DNA of 64,000 bases from assembly GCF_964355755.1 (NCBI RefSeq), contig NC_092676.1, positions 14,368,288 through 14,432,287 on the forward strand, read 5' to 3'. This document shows, piece by piece, positions 54,401-64,000 of the stretch. The notes under the pieces are model-generated. The model was given only the letters and a program-made list of their open reading frames with translations. It searched no databases and was not told the DNA's origin. This DNA is from Antedon mediterranea. Taxonomy: Eukaryota > Echinodermata > Crinoidea > Comatulida > Antedonidae. A program made the position numbers and the translations under genes. Every line of letters starts with the position of its first letter. Position 1 is the stretch's first letter.

Positions 54401-57400
54401 GTGTTTTCATTTACAATTACATCTTACAACATATTAATTCTTAATATATGTACGTATACTTTCTTCCAATTGTTTCTTTTGACAAAATACATTGTATTCT
54501 TAAACCACTTTATTCTTCCGTTTCTTATTCCTACAAAATTATATTTATTGTACCTTGACACAAATTAGTACACATCCCTACGTACTTCAATTCGTTTTAT
54601 GTTTATACAAAAATGTACATTTAATTATCACTTTATTAAATATTTGTTTCTTATATATTATATCATTTCTATTGTATCCTGACACATAAAATTAGTATCA
54701 CTTAGGCATAATTCAATTGATTTCTTTTATTTGTTCCCCTATAATACTACAATATCTATGGGGTGCTGGTCAACCCGTACGGGTCCTCCTGAATACCAAG
54801 ACCTACCAAGACCGGTCAATCTAATTACCGAAAACAACCATAAATGACCGAAAACAACTGAAAACAAACCGAAAACAAAATAAAAAAATCTAAATACCGA
54901 AAACAAATTTGAATTGTAGTATTATTGTAGTATTATTGTCTTTGGCCGAAGTTGGCCTAATCCCACTGCCTAGGCCAAGAGAGCGTTTTTTTGCGGTCAA
55001 GCTATTTTGTAATGTCTTTTATAGTTCTACCCATGTTATAATGAATATTAATTGGTTTGAAGGATGTTTGCGCAGGTTTTTTTGGGATTTGTGGTGTGGC
55101 TGGTGTGAAATCTGAAATTTTCTCCAAAAAAAGGCATACTTACTGCAATTTCATTTTCTTTTTCATAAAACTGTCTCCTTTTTCAGTTCTAGTTGTGATC
55201 TAAGTTAGGTAGATTCGTGCAATTTTCAAACTTGTCAGATTGGTTCAAAATTCCAAATTGTAGAGCTTAAAATTAGGGAAAATAAGAGGTGTCTCTCATG
55301 ATTATCCGGTTTAGGGTTTCGGAGTTATCGCAATATTTCCATTTCTAGGGCTGTCTTTATACATAAATTGTGACCATTTTTGTTTTAATGAACTCTAAAA
55401 ACTATCAATTTAAGTTTGTACTTTTGAAAATGGTATAGCCATATCGATCAAAATGGTCTGTACTGTACTGACACGGGTATAAACCCATACTCGGGTATAA
55501 GCCCACCCGTCTGGCGACTTCCATATCAGGCTTAGTGGTCCTGTTTTGTTTACACTTCATTGCGGGTGAAGATTGCTCCACACACTACGCTCGAATCACA
55601 AGTCACCAAAACGGAAAACCCCTATTTGGTATCGGTTGCCAGAAACAAGCTTTTTAAATTTCTTTGGTATATTTCTGTCTAACGAACATTGTATACTGTA
55701 CTTGCTTTTCTGCTTGATAAATTCTTGTTCAATTAACGTTTAAAATAAGATATCATACGGTGGCCCACAACTGTCAAGCACACTATAACACAGAATCACA
55801 CAATTAAAGAAGGAATTACACAATTAAAGAAGTCCGAACGTAATGGTAAAAGAACCGAATAGAATTAAAGTTTGCTTCCAGAGGCAGCGATGGCGTTCCA
55901 TACGGACTACTGTACTTTAATTGTGCGAGGTACTTTCGAATTTGTTGCGGACTTCTTTAATTGTGCAAGGAGCTTTCGAATTTGTTGCGAACTTCTTTAA
56001 TTGTGCGAGGAGCTTTTGATTTTGTTGCAAACTTCTTTAATTGTGCGAGGAGGAGCTTTCGAATTGGTTGCGGACTTCTTTAATTGTGCTTAGCTCTTCT
56101 TTAATTGCGCGTTTCTTCTTTATTTGTGCATTTCGTTTTATATTTTCATGCTTTCTTTTGTTTATACGCGATTCCTTCTTTAATTGTGTGATTTCTTCTT
56201 TAATTGTGTGATTCCTTCTTTAATTGTGTGAATATGATTTATATAGTGTGCGTGACAGTTGTGGGCCACCGTAATATCATGACACAAACTAAAAAGTGTA
56301 ATTTTCCGACACTCTACACCTTGTGTATAGGCAACGTACACACTTCGCAAAACATAGTGAGGGCGTCTCTGTGGTGGTTTCAGAGGAGGGATGATGTCCA
56401 TGATTGAATACACAGTAAATGTGCTGTTTTTGACGATCTTCATTTTTGGATGATTTTTTTGGCTTTTAACCGCGTCAGTATGATAACTTAAAAAGAAGGG
56501 TTGAGAGAAAATACTACACTTTCAAAGCGTAATCCCCTAAATTGCTGTCTTCGTCTTTTTGAATATATATTATTAGGCCTGTTATCCAGAATAATTTTAG
56601 ACGATTTTTGTGCTACGGAAGCCGCCATCCTTAGGTGGTCTCCTTGGCTTTTGTCGACCAAACTTGGACCATTAACATATTTTCCTTCATTTCCTGAATC
56701 AGAAACACAGTATTTACCCTCCTTCTTGACGGCCAAGCCAACCTCTTCTTCACAAAACTATACCTATTTCTGGGAGATCGTTAAATTTAAATTCTTCATC
56801 AGAAAAGTTGTAATGAAAATCTTCTTCGTCGTCGCATATTGTTGTTCGTCGCCATAGCAGCTAGCGCTAAAGATATGAAATGCCAAGAGTGTGCGAAGGT
56901 TAAAGGTTGTTGTGCATGTGCAGTAAACAATATATTACGCACGCCTCGTTTAGTTGTTGCAATGGTTATTAAATTAAACTGTGTTTATTTTGTAACATTG
57001 TGGGCGGTCTGCGCTCTGTCGATTAGAGTCATTTGAGTTTCTTGTGTAATTTGTTGAACCAAATTGGCAAATGTATTTCGCCTCCACTATTAACGTCAAA
57101 CAACAATTAAATAGCGTCGAGTAAAATTACAGAATACGTGATTGTAAATTTAGGGATGTAAATAAATAAATGTTTTGGCTACACAATGGGTGATGCACAT
57201 GTTTAATATGCTCTTAGATAGTGAAAAACCCTATAATTAATGTACTCAACCAAATTATTGTTGTTTATACAAAACAACAATCAGATGGATCTCCGTGGTG
57301 GTGGAGAGCATGGCGATAGTATTTTTGCCGATTTTCGCATGCCCTTTATTTTCATCAGATCATTGTTCAATCGCGAAATTCGCAAAAATAAAGGGGCCCT

Positions 57401-60400
57401 GGAAAAATTTGGGCTTTACAGTAAACCCAAAACAAAAACTTACAATTTTTAGAATTATGACACTAGTGTGAATGTGGCCTTTCACCGGGTCATAGATTTG
57501 TAAATTATATATAAACTAAAACTTTTTTTTTTCAGAAAGTACATAAAACTGTATATCATAGTATTTATAAGGTAAACTAATTCATTATTTTAAAACTAAT
57601 GTTTTTTTTTACAGACTTCATTTATTTTGCGAGGAAAGTGGAAAAAAGTGTTGTTGACCAAGTCTTTTTATGCAGACCTCATTCGCTCTTCAATATTCCT
57701 CTCAACCAATGCATTTCTTTTCATTTTTGATGTCTGTTTTTTTAGGTAGAGTAATACTTTTTTATGTAAATATAGCAACCCACAAATTAATGCAGACCTT
57801 AAATTTGTAAACCTAGAAATTTTAAATCCACATCTGCAAAATTATAAAAAAAAAACCATTAAAAAAAATGTTAAGGTGCAATTAAAGTTATTACCAATTG
57901 CCCATTTTTTTAATGTGTGATTAATCTAAGTTTGCCTTGTGTTTAATCTACAGGTCATTTCAACTTTTATTTCTATACAGACTGCATACCTAGTTAAATT
58001 TTAATAAACCAATTGCAAAATTGCACATTGTACACAGCCTTACATGTTAAATTTCACATTTTTTCACACTGAAACTGACATACTCTCAACTATGAGAGAA
58101 ACTGGGGGAAAAGAAAGAAGGAGTATCATCCGCTCAGAATAAAAAGTCTCAATACAATAAATGCAGTATTTAGGTTTGTAATCAGAAATGGTGGCTACTT
58201 TATGATATCTTTGATTTAAGACCACAGTAAATGATACACATAGATTACAGCATTTCTGCTCAAGTACATTGAGTAAATAATGTATTTAATTTTAAAGACG
58301 TGTATTTGGTGGATATCACTATTGGTTTGGTATGTTGACTGGGATTCCAGCTTGTGTCATTGCACTTATGATTGAAAGGCCTAATAGAAGAGGATTGTTG
58401 GCACTGTATACAGCCAATATAGTAAGTATAATTTCACATTTGTACATATTCCAAAAGATCTTATTTTATTTTATTCACAATTTACTATGCAATATATGCT
58501 TTTATAAAATATAGTGTAGTATTACACAAATTTTTCTTGATGGAATTTTTACGATTCTTAATTCACTTTAGGCTGCTGAAACGTTCTTCAATATGCTAGT
58601 GTCCAGAGGGTATGCAAGACGTATCAAGTATGGTGAGGTGAGATTTTAACTTGTAGTTTGTACAGTGAAACTCTCCATCGTTTGGCAGTGCATAATTTAA
58701 TGATTTAGAAATATACAAAATTCTTTTTAAGCAAGTTTTTGTTGGCAAATAAAGCATATAATGTACTGCATACAGACTTAATTCGTTGACAGACATTTGG
58801 CCAACCAGACATTTAGTCGACAGAACATTTGGCTGACAACCATTTTGCCGACAGAACATTTGGTTGACAACCATTTTGCCGACAGAACATTTGGTTGACA
58901 ACCATTTTGCCGACAGAACATTTTGCCGACAGGACATTTTGCCGACAGGAAATTTTGCCGAAACCTTGCACGGTTCATTACTACATACGTTTATGATTAA
59001 TTTTTTTTTTTTCGTTGGGTATCAATACTCTTTACATTTAAAATTCATTGATCTGCTACTCAGAAGTAAGGTATGACATATATAAATCTGAATTTTACTT
59101 TTACTATATTGTACATAATTACAAAACATAAATTTGGCAATTCTCATCTCTACATGCAAAGAAGCATTATTATTATCATTACTAATTTAAGGTTATATGG
59201 ACTGGATACACATGCAATTATATTAAGCACTCATTACAATATATATATCTCAGAGAGATTTATTAGAAAAAATACGTATTATGTATATTATATGTATATT
59301 ATATGTATATATATTATATATAAATTGATTGTAGACGGCGACCACCGAAAACACTAGCTCATTATTACCTATCCCACCTTTGCAGTCACAGATTTAACAA
59401 AAAATATATCAATTTCTGCTGTTGTGAGTGTACTGGTTTTTGTTGGGCTGATTTATCGCCAAGCAATAATTTGTATAAACGTATTTTAAATCTATTAAAA
59501 TAGTTTTTTTTTTAAAGTTGATTTGTCTGAATCTGAATAAGAACATTTGGAATATAATAATAAATAACTGATATGTTAAATTAAGCAAATATAATAAATA
59601 TATAAACTTAGATCCTAATATTTTACATTTTAAAGTCTGGAAAAGGATTACATACAGTAGTTTGGAAAAAAGTCTAGGTTTGAATGAGGATAATGGATTG
59701 CAGATAGATAGAGGAAGATCATTGTAGAAATAAGGGGCCTTGCGTATGTAGCTGAAGGAGAGTTTGAAAATTTCAAGAGAGGGTTTAGGAATATGAAGAT
59801 TTCCTTTCGAGATTTGACGAGTAGTCAAATCTCATTGTTATACGCGGGAGTGAGAATTGTCGACTATCGACTATCATCCACACACACAACACACATGATA
59901 AATGTACCTAGAAAGCAACGAATGCGCAGTGTAACTATAGTTGAACCTCCATAAGCGGCCACCTCCCCTGTAAAACGGTGTAGCCACTTTTTTTTAACTA
60001 AATAAAAACTTTATTTTATTTTCTCGTAAGCAGCCACCCAACCCAATTCGTATTGACTTTTGACTACAAAAATACAATTTTGCTATTTATTGTCCTTTAT
60101 ATATTTAGCTTTATAGGTTTTAAAAACATTTCTGTGAAGAACATTCCTGTGTTTTTTAAATGTGATGAGAAACTACACAGAACCATTTGCATATGATAAA
60201 AGCTTCTAAAATTTTCTTTTCTGAAAATCGTAAATAATACAAAACCACCTGTTGCGTTAAAAATGGCGAAAAATATCATGCATAGCCATAATACATGATT
60301 TTGGTCTCTATCGGTAGAACCTCTTGTAAGCGTCCACTTTTTCCGGCCCCGAGTGAGGTTAAACTTTTATTAGTAATTATTTTGTAAACAGACTGTTTTC

Positions 60401-62230
60401 TGCGCGGCTAGCACTTGGTAACTTGAACTTGAGGCAATTGAAAATACACTGGAAGCAGCGGGATTATTACCTATTTTAGGAGACTATCTTGGCCTAGCCT
60501 AGGCTAGTAGTAGTCTAAGGTGAAAATAGGCGCTTATTTTTTACTATGTCCGAATACGATCTATGCCCCCTAGGTCAACTACCCCTCTAGAACAACCACA
60601 CCTCTAGAATAGAATAACTATTCTCATGACACTGGTAGGAGACTGTATACAAATAAATAGTCAAATCACAGACATGTTCTTTGCTTCATTCGATACATTT
60701 ATTATCTTGAATCACAACTTCTTCATATAGCATTACAAGAAACCCATCCATAAACCTATTACAATATCGTATAAAAGAATATACATCATTATTTAGCTTA
60801 TACAGTAGTAAAATGACTTAAATATCATCAAATATTACATAGCCTATGTAAATACGGTATGCACACACATGGAAATAGCCACATTCACATAAGATTTTAT
60901 CTTGCTTTCGAATCGTGATATTGAATATCATGTTAGCAGGAAGAGCGTTCATGTAGAATTTAACATCGTTATATAAGATGCTAATGAGGTGCACTGATGT
61001 GTGAAAGGCCAAACACACATGTTTGGAGCACACGTGGGAATGGATCGTTGATTTGTTTTTGTAGTGTGGGCCTCTATCTACTGTAGTAGTAGTAGCTAGC
61101 CAACAGGTTTAAGATAACAAAGAATAGTAACTAATAGTCTTTGTCCATGGTTCTCTTGCGGGTGAGCCATGGCATCTTTGCCTGAAATATTTCGTGTCAA
61201 AAAGTACGCCTAAGTAGCGAGCATGAATTAATTTGAAAACAAACCTGGCTTGTCTCACGTCTCACTCATGCTATCCCGCGCTCGCGGTGGGTGGCCGATG
61301 ACGCAGTAAATAACCAAGCGCTGATTGGTTGAATTTCGTCTTTGCATATAACGGTGTCTATATATCTTACCTTAACCAGAATTAACGTGATAAACAAGAT
61401 CACGTTAATGGCTTCCTGCAGGTTCATATAGAACATCATGATAAAGAAACTCACAATAATTTCTGAATGTGAGCCTAGCTAATTTATTATTAATTATAAT
61501 TATTTACTTTAATAAGTTAACTAGTTAATTAACATGGTAAATACAAGTATAATAGGATTATCAATCAATCATAGAATCTTAAAGTATTATAATATGATTT
61601 CAATGCATTTTATCTACGATGTATTTCAACGTACCAATAACCTTACTCTAGCTTCTATCATTGGTGAACTGTGCTGAACTCTCACACATGTAATATTATA
61701 TAGTATACTGTACCAAAAATTCATCTGCGACGTAACATTATGGTATACACACTTGGAATTAAGACTTTCCATTTATTTTGCCTTTTTTCTAAATAATAAA
61801 TTAGATTACAATAATGATCTTGTAAAACTTACTGAACTTCAAAACATAGAGAGAGATTTATATTAAATGAAAGCTTTCAAATCTTTTTTAATATGCGTAT
61901 TCGTCAGTTATTTGACGTTAAACAAGAATCGATAATGCTTCAAATTATCTTCAAATTTTGAAAAATAAAAGGGTGGGCTAATTTTATTCTTCATGACATT
62001 AAGATGCCATATAGAAATCCATGAATATACAGTTTACCAAGCTGCACCTTGAGGTTTTTTTACGGGAAAGTCGATCAAAAATCATATTTATTTTAATTTC
62101 AATATTTTATATCTTTAACCTCATCAATAATATATTACTTGTGGTGGTAATACCAGTAAATATTTATTATATTATTTTAATAGGTGCTACTCTTCAGTTT
62201 GACGTCTGCTATGTGTATGCTTCTTTTTAA
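51350..62230 (+). CDS. TMEM135: TMEM135, 3'-partial gene (first five coding exons)
   Basis: Five exons join in phase (147+131+124+66+47 nt, 171 complete residues plus a split codon) and match the N-terminal third of TMEM135. The matches run in order: the Cys-rich start CYELGHTWTPYC, the first membrane segments, the IERPNRRGLLALYTANI block, AAETFFNMLVSRG, and VLLFSLTSAMCMLLF. Vertebrate TMEM135 (about 460 residues) is a multi-pass protein related to peroxisomal PMP24/PMP52. It is linked to fat metabolism, mitochondrial dynamics and cholesterol transfer to peroxisomes. The remaining exons lie right of the window. Intron 1 is 6.1 kb and rich in inverted-repeat elements. The identity is a family match from memory. 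Confidence 0.92.
51541..51994. mobile_element. TIR element with repeated GGGACGATTCGG modules
   Basis: The left end has GGGACGATTCGG twice in tandem; the right end has four or five inverted modules (CCGAATCGTCCC, CCGAATAGTCCCG, CCGAATCGTCTCAG). CCCTACTTTA occurs both left (51519) and right (51998) of the element. Non-coding centre. Confidence 0.7.
52088..52860. mobile_element. TIR element with repeated GACAAGTTGAGCCGCC modules
   Basis: The left end TTGGGCCGCCGACAAGTTGA then GCCGCCGGTG and the right end, read inwards, CCAAGTTGAGCCGCCGACAA then GTTGAGCCGCC. As in the neighbouring element, the termini are made of short tandem modules in inverted orientation. 773 bp, AT-rich centre with a 70-residue frame (52423-52635) of no known family. 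Confidence 0.75.
53078..53240. repeat. Direct repeat pair, left copy
   Basis: TATGGGGTGCTAGTCAACCA, GTACGGGTCCTCCTGAATAC, then multiple ACCGAAAACAA units. A nearly identical ~155-bp copy lies at 54757-54912 in the same orientation, 1.68 kb away. The segment between (53241-54756) is AT-rich with no recognised coding region. Confidence 0.85.
54757..54912. repeat. Direct repeat pair, right copy
   Basis: Differs from 53078-53240 mainly by a small indel (CAAGACCTACCAAGACCGG versus CAAGACCGG) and a missing ACGGAAAACA unit. Both copies end in TACCGAAAACAAATTTG. Confidence 0.85.
54913..55495 (+). other. TMEM135 intron 1, nothing recognised
   Basis: No motif or family seen. A small GC-richer part near 54960 has no coding match. 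Confidence 0.4.
55500..55755. repeat. Dispersed repeat, inverted copy of 2690-2990 (occupied)
   Basis: GGTCCTGTTTTGTTTACACT, ACGGAAAACCCCTATTTGGT, TGTATACTGTACTTGCTTTT and TTGATAAATTCTTGTTCAAT are reverse complements of the left-edge repeat. It continues at about 56274 (ATGACACAAACT) after the TIR element. Confidence 0.7.
55758..56271. mobile_element. TA-flanked TIR element with CACAATTAAAGAAG repeats
   Basis: Ends read CGGTGGCCCACAACTGTCA inwards on both sides, followed by GCACACTATA; TA flanks at 55756-55757 and 56272-56273. Inside, CACAATTAAAGAAG on the left and many CTTCTTTAATTGTG units on the right are inverted relative to each other; the middle is a ~50-bp tandem repeat (ACTTCTTTAATTGTGCGAGG then AGCTTTCGAATTTGTTGCGG). 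514 bp, non-coding. Confidence 0.88.
56488..56870 (-). pseudogene. Unassigned coding-like segment, frameshifted
   Basis: Minus-strand frames read CDDEEDFHYNFSDEEFKFND then LPEIGI, and after a shift EEEVGLAVKKEGKYCVSDSG, GPSLVDKSQGDHLRMAASVA and IILDNRPNNIYSKRRRQQFR to a stop at 56488. Acidic start, basic end, codon-like composition. I recognise no family. It could be the N-terminal part of a transposon protein or an unrelated decayed exon. Confidence 0.25.
57040..57614 (+). other. TMEM135 intron 1, 3' end
   Basis: 57285-57440 carries a GC-richer stretch (GGTGGTGGAGAGCATGGCGA, CAAAAATAAAGGGGCCCTGG) with imperfect inverted similarity across TTTTTGCCGATTTTCGC/GCGAAATTCGCAAAAA. Otherwise AT-rich, ending in the acceptor at 57614. 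Confidence 0.4.
57615..57745 (+). CDS. TMEM135: TMEM135 coding exon 2
   Basis: The acceptor TTTTTTACAG precedes 57615 and the donor GTAGAG begins at 57746. Entry is at phase 0 and exit at phase 2 (131 nt). It reads TSFILRGKWKKVLLTKSFYA then DLIRSSIFLSTNAFLFIFDV and CFFR across the splice. Vertebrate TMEM135 has I-L-R-K-R-K then P-E-I-L-Q-S-A-S-F-L-T-A-N-G at the same position. The I-F-L-S-T-N-A-F-L-F-I-F-D-V run is a hydrophobic membrane segment. Confidence 0.9.
57746..58297 (+). other. TMEM135 intron 2, nothing recognised
   Basis: AT-rich, 552 bp. No repeats or ORFs with a match. Confidence 0.5.
58298..58421 (+). CDS. TMEM135: TMEM135 coding exon 3
   Basis: The acceptor is TTTTAAAG before 58298, with a poor pyrimidine tract; the donor GTAAGT begins at 58422. 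Entry is at phase 2 and exit at phase 0 (124 nt). It reads RVFGGYHYWFGMLTGIPACV then IALMIERPNRRGLLALYTAN and I. The I-E-R-x-x-R-R-G-L-L-x-x-Y-x-A-N motif is the strongest TMEM135 signature in the window, with conserved basic residues next to a membrane segment. Confidence 0.94.
58572..58637 (+). CDS. TMEM135: TMEM135 coding exon 4
   Basis: The acceptor CACTTTAG precedes 58572 and the donor GTGAGA begins at 58638. It is 66 nt, phase 0 at both ends, 22 residues: AAETFFNMLVSRGYARRIKY then GE. The family has A-T-E-T-L-F-R-M-x-V-x-R-G and ends N-G-E before the next membrane helix. The exon is too short for an ORF scan; it was found from the conserved continuation of exon 3. Confidence 0.92.
58775..58970. 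repeat. Minisatellite (ACATTTTGCCGACAG / ACATTTGGTTGACAACC)n
   Basis: Units CCATTTTGCCGACAGAACAT then TTGGTTGACAA repeat with a period of about 31 bp, and shorter 15-bp units GACAGGACATTTTGCC at the right end. Minus-strand frames here (58596-58978) are repeat readings (Q-N-G-C-Q-P-N-V-L-S) and not genes. Confidence 0.88.
59200..59330. repeat. TA-rich low-complexity tract
   Basis: Runs of TATATGTATATTATATGTAT. Nothing else of note. Confidence 0.7.
59409..59835 (-). pseudogene. LINE ORF2 C-terminus and 3' region
   Basis: The minus frame reads TTRQISKGNLHIPKPSLEIF, K-L-S-F-S-Y, then APYFYNDLPLSICNPLSSFK and R-L-F-S-K-L-L. The pattern T-R-x-x-x-x-G-x-L-x-x-P-K-P-x-x-E-I-F-K-x-S-F-x-Y...W-N-x-L-P...S-x-x-S-F-K is a common CR1/L2 C-terminal tail. 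It is inside TMEM135 intron 4. Confidence 0.75.
59935..60815 (+). other. TMEM135 intron 4, Tigger-like edge and unassigned sequence
   Basis: AGTTGAACCTCCATAAGCGG CCACC near 59939 resembles a Tigger/pogo terminus, and GTAGAACCTCTTGTAAGCGT CCAC near 60314 repeats it in the same orientation, so a clean pair of inverted ends is not seen. The rest is unassigned. Confidence 0.35.
60815..61470. repeat. Large dispersed repeat, inverted copy of 34610-35965
   Basis: See 34610-35965. This copy lacks the 348-bp TTAA MITE; the matching site is GTAA at 61127-61130. A 71-residue minus frame (60818-61033) is a reading of the repeat and is disrupted in the other copy. Confidence 0.7.
61471..62183 (+). other. 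TMEM135 intron 4, 3' end
   Basis: AT-rich with no recognised element; ends in the acceptor TTTTAATAG at 62183. Confidence 0.5.
62184..62230 (+). CDS. TMEM135: TMEM135 coding exon 5 (last in window)
   Basis: The acceptor TTTTAATAG precedes 62184 and the donor GTAAGT begins at 62231. It is 47 nt, phase 0 in and phase 2 out: VLLFSLTSAMCMLLF plus AA of a lysine or asparagine codon. Vertebrate TMEM135 reads V-L-L-F-C-I-T-A-A-M-Y-M-F-F-F-R here, a membrane helix that follows N-G-E directly. No further exon was recognised between 62231 and 64000. Confidence 0.9.
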
Positions 62231-62690
62231 GTAAGTATTTTAGTAGTATGCCAGATAGGGCTTTAATCACCTATTGATTAGGTAGCTTGGAGTGTTCTGT
62301 GCTTGCTATTTTATACAACAATTGATTTACTCCCAATTGTTTGGAATTTTCGGTAAGCAATCTAGGTGGTGTTTCTTTTCGACCTTCTCCACATTATAAA
62401 TAATTCAAATGAAAGAACACATTCACACGGTAAATATCCATTTGTAAAACTAATCTACCATAATAAATTGACAAAACTATACTCTTATCTAATTGTTTAA
62501 AATCCTCAAAATCCATCATCACGGATCATCTATTCTTCAAGAAGGTTGGATCCACCGCTTCAAATATTTGTTTACTTGTATGTTCATTTCTATTGAGCAT
62601 GTGCTTGAACTACAATTTCCAGTTAGCCAATCATAAATGTCTTTTTTTATACTAGACTTAAAAAATGCTAGACTTCAAAAATGGTTTTGA
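62231..62690 (+). other. TMEM135 intron 5, nothing recognised
   Basis: AT-rich, non-coding. No next TMEM135 exon found. Confidence 0.5.
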
Positions 62691-62800
62691 TAAATATTAA
62701 TAATAGCTCATTTTTATATAGCGCTAATAATCAAATCGTTCTCACAGCACTTTACATTATGCTGGATACAGCAGAAACAACAATATTCATTTTAATGTAA
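62690..62800 (-). repeat. SINE/LINE 3' tail fragment
   Basis: On the minus strand GTAAAGTGCTGTGAGAACGA...TTAGCGCTATATAAAAATGA then GCTATTATTAATA is the GCGCTATATAA-(ATT)n type of tail seen on the SINE at 48345-48582. The body upstream is missing or unrecognisable. Confidence 0.55.
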
Positions 62801-62900
62801 TTTAAGCTTTTTAAAAATAAATGGGTTTTGTACTCCTTTAAAGAAAGACTATATATTAACCTATTTATTGAAATAAAACTATCGTAACAAAAATCAACCA

Positions 62901-63709
62901 CTAATGTACCAATCCATTAATGTACCAATCCACTAATGTACCAATCCACTAATGTACCAATCCATTAATGTACCAATCCACTAATGTACCAATCCACTAA
63001 TGTACCAATCCACTAATGTACCAATCCACTAATGTACCAATCCATTAATGTACCAATCCATTAATGTACCAATCCACTAATGTACCAATCCACTAATGTA
63101 CCAATCCACTAATGTACCAATCCACTAATGTACCAATCCACTAATGTACCAATCCACTAATGTACCAATCCGTTAATGTACCAATCCGTTAATGTACCAA
63201 TCCGTTAATGTACCAATCCGTTAATGTACCAATCCGTTAATGTACCAATCCGTTAATGTACCAATCCGTTAATGTACCAATCCGTTAATGTACCAATCCG
63301 TTAATGTACCAATCCGTTAATGTACCAATCCGTTAATGTACCAATCCGTTAATGTACCAATCCGCTAATGTACCAATCCACTAATGTACCAATCCACTAA
63401 TGTACCAATCCACTAATGTACCAATCCACTAATGTACCAATCCACTAATGTACCAATCCACTAATGTACCAATCCACTAATGTACCAATCCACTAATGTA
63501 CCAATCCACTAATGTACCAATCCACTAATGTACCAATCCACTAATGTACCAATCCACTAATGTACCAATCCACTAATGTACCAATCCACTAATGTACCAA
63601 TCCACTAATGTACCAATCCACTAATGTACCAATCCACTAATGTACCAATCCACTAATGTACCAATCCACTAATGTACCAATCCATTAATGTACCAATCCA
63701 TTAATGTAA
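62901..63709. repeat. 16-bp minisatellite, about 50 units
   Basis: The unit is CTAATGTACCAATCCA, with exact 16-bp phase over 809 bp. Variants differ at two adjacent positions: CCACTA (most), CCATTA (scattered), CCGTTA (12 units in a row, 63171-63347) and one CCGCTA at 63363. No indels seen until the last unit. Confidence 0.97.
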
Positions 63710-64000
63710 CAACAGTTTAACCACTAACATAATCACACTTCATTAACCACAACAAAATTTAACCTCTAACAACTGGAAAAAACTTTTTTTAAATGTTGGA
63801 AATCTAGGAATTGTTTGTTTTGTCAGCTCTCTTTAACTGGATGGACTGTTACATTTAACTAAATTAAACATTTGTCTGTTTATCCTTCAATGTCTCTCTT
63901 AAGGGACACCTTCTCATAATCGACCACCTCTCTTAAACGACCATAACCTCTCATTAGAGACCGCATTTTATAATGGCCATTTCTCCTTAGGGACACTCCT
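63710..64000. repeat. Right-edge sequence with Tigger-like terminal text
   Basis: 63890-64000 repeats phrases of the type CTCTTAAGGGACACC, ACCTCTCTTAAACGACC and TTAGGGACACTCCT. GGGACACTCCT is also at 248-259. It looks like the edge of a Tigger-type MITE that continues beyond the window. Confidence 0.4.

Noticed and set aside
58596-58978. Two minus-strand ORFs of 113 and 66 residues
   Set aside because: Readings of the GCCGACAG minisatellite, with repeated Q-N-G-C-Q-P-N units.
60818-61033. 71-residue minus ORF as a gene
   Set aside because: The same sequence in the inverted repeat copy at 35820-35960 has stop codons, so it is not under coding constraint.
62901-63709. CRISPR-like array
   Set aside because: Perfect 16-bp tandem units with no unique spacers, in an animal intron.

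Overview
This is a eukaryotic, AT-rich, intron- and transposon-dense window from an animal genome. There are no operons, ribosome binding sites or bacterial features. Two host genes can be read as ordered exons on the + strand, each with GT-AG borders and compatible splice phases. The proteins match vertebrate ARMC2 and TMEM135 family members as I remember them. The 5S-derived SINE, Penelope, Rex1/Babar and L2/CR1 retroelements and Helentron-like ends fit a marine invertebrate deuterostome. An echinoderm is my guess, at low confidence; the sequence alone does not fix the species.

Layout. Positions 1-3633 are repeats in the 5' part of the ARMC2 locus; the N-terminal ARMC2 exons lie upstream of the window. 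Positions 3634-41570 hold eleven exons encoding the last ~590 residues of ARMC2, an armadillo-repeat protein of cilium and sperm-flagellum assembly, with its stop codon at 41568-41570. Its introns (253 bp to 9.7 kb) are filled with transposons. Positions 41571-51349 are intergenic: decayed CR1/L2-type LINEs, a tRNA-derived SINE, short inverted-repeat elements and a frameshifted kinase pseudogene. Positions 51350-62230 carry the first five coding exons of TMEM135, a multi-span peroxisomal/mitochondrial membrane protein; the gene runs off the right edge. The window ends in a 16-bp minisatellite of about 50 units (62901-63709).

The two genes are neighbours in the same orientation about 9.8 kb apart. 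Nothing seen links them functionally.

The richest material is the stratigraphy of mobile elements. Several insertions can be dated relative to one another because the same window carries a second, unoccupied copy of the target. Examples are a TTAA-flanked element inside a hAT-like element (occupied 25751-27225, empty 30027-30030), a Tigger-like MITE (occupied 22577-23069, empty at 34539), a second TTAA MITE (occupied 35386-35733, related empty site at 61127) and a 5S-SINE in a tandem repeat (38947-39296). A Helentron-like element lies in the microsatellite tail of an L2-like LINE and itself contains a TTAA element. I found no CRISPR, defence island or new multi-gene system. The candidates for undescribed biology are short inverted-repeat families without recognisable transposase and two unassigned coding-like segments (16569-16937 + and 56488-56870 -).
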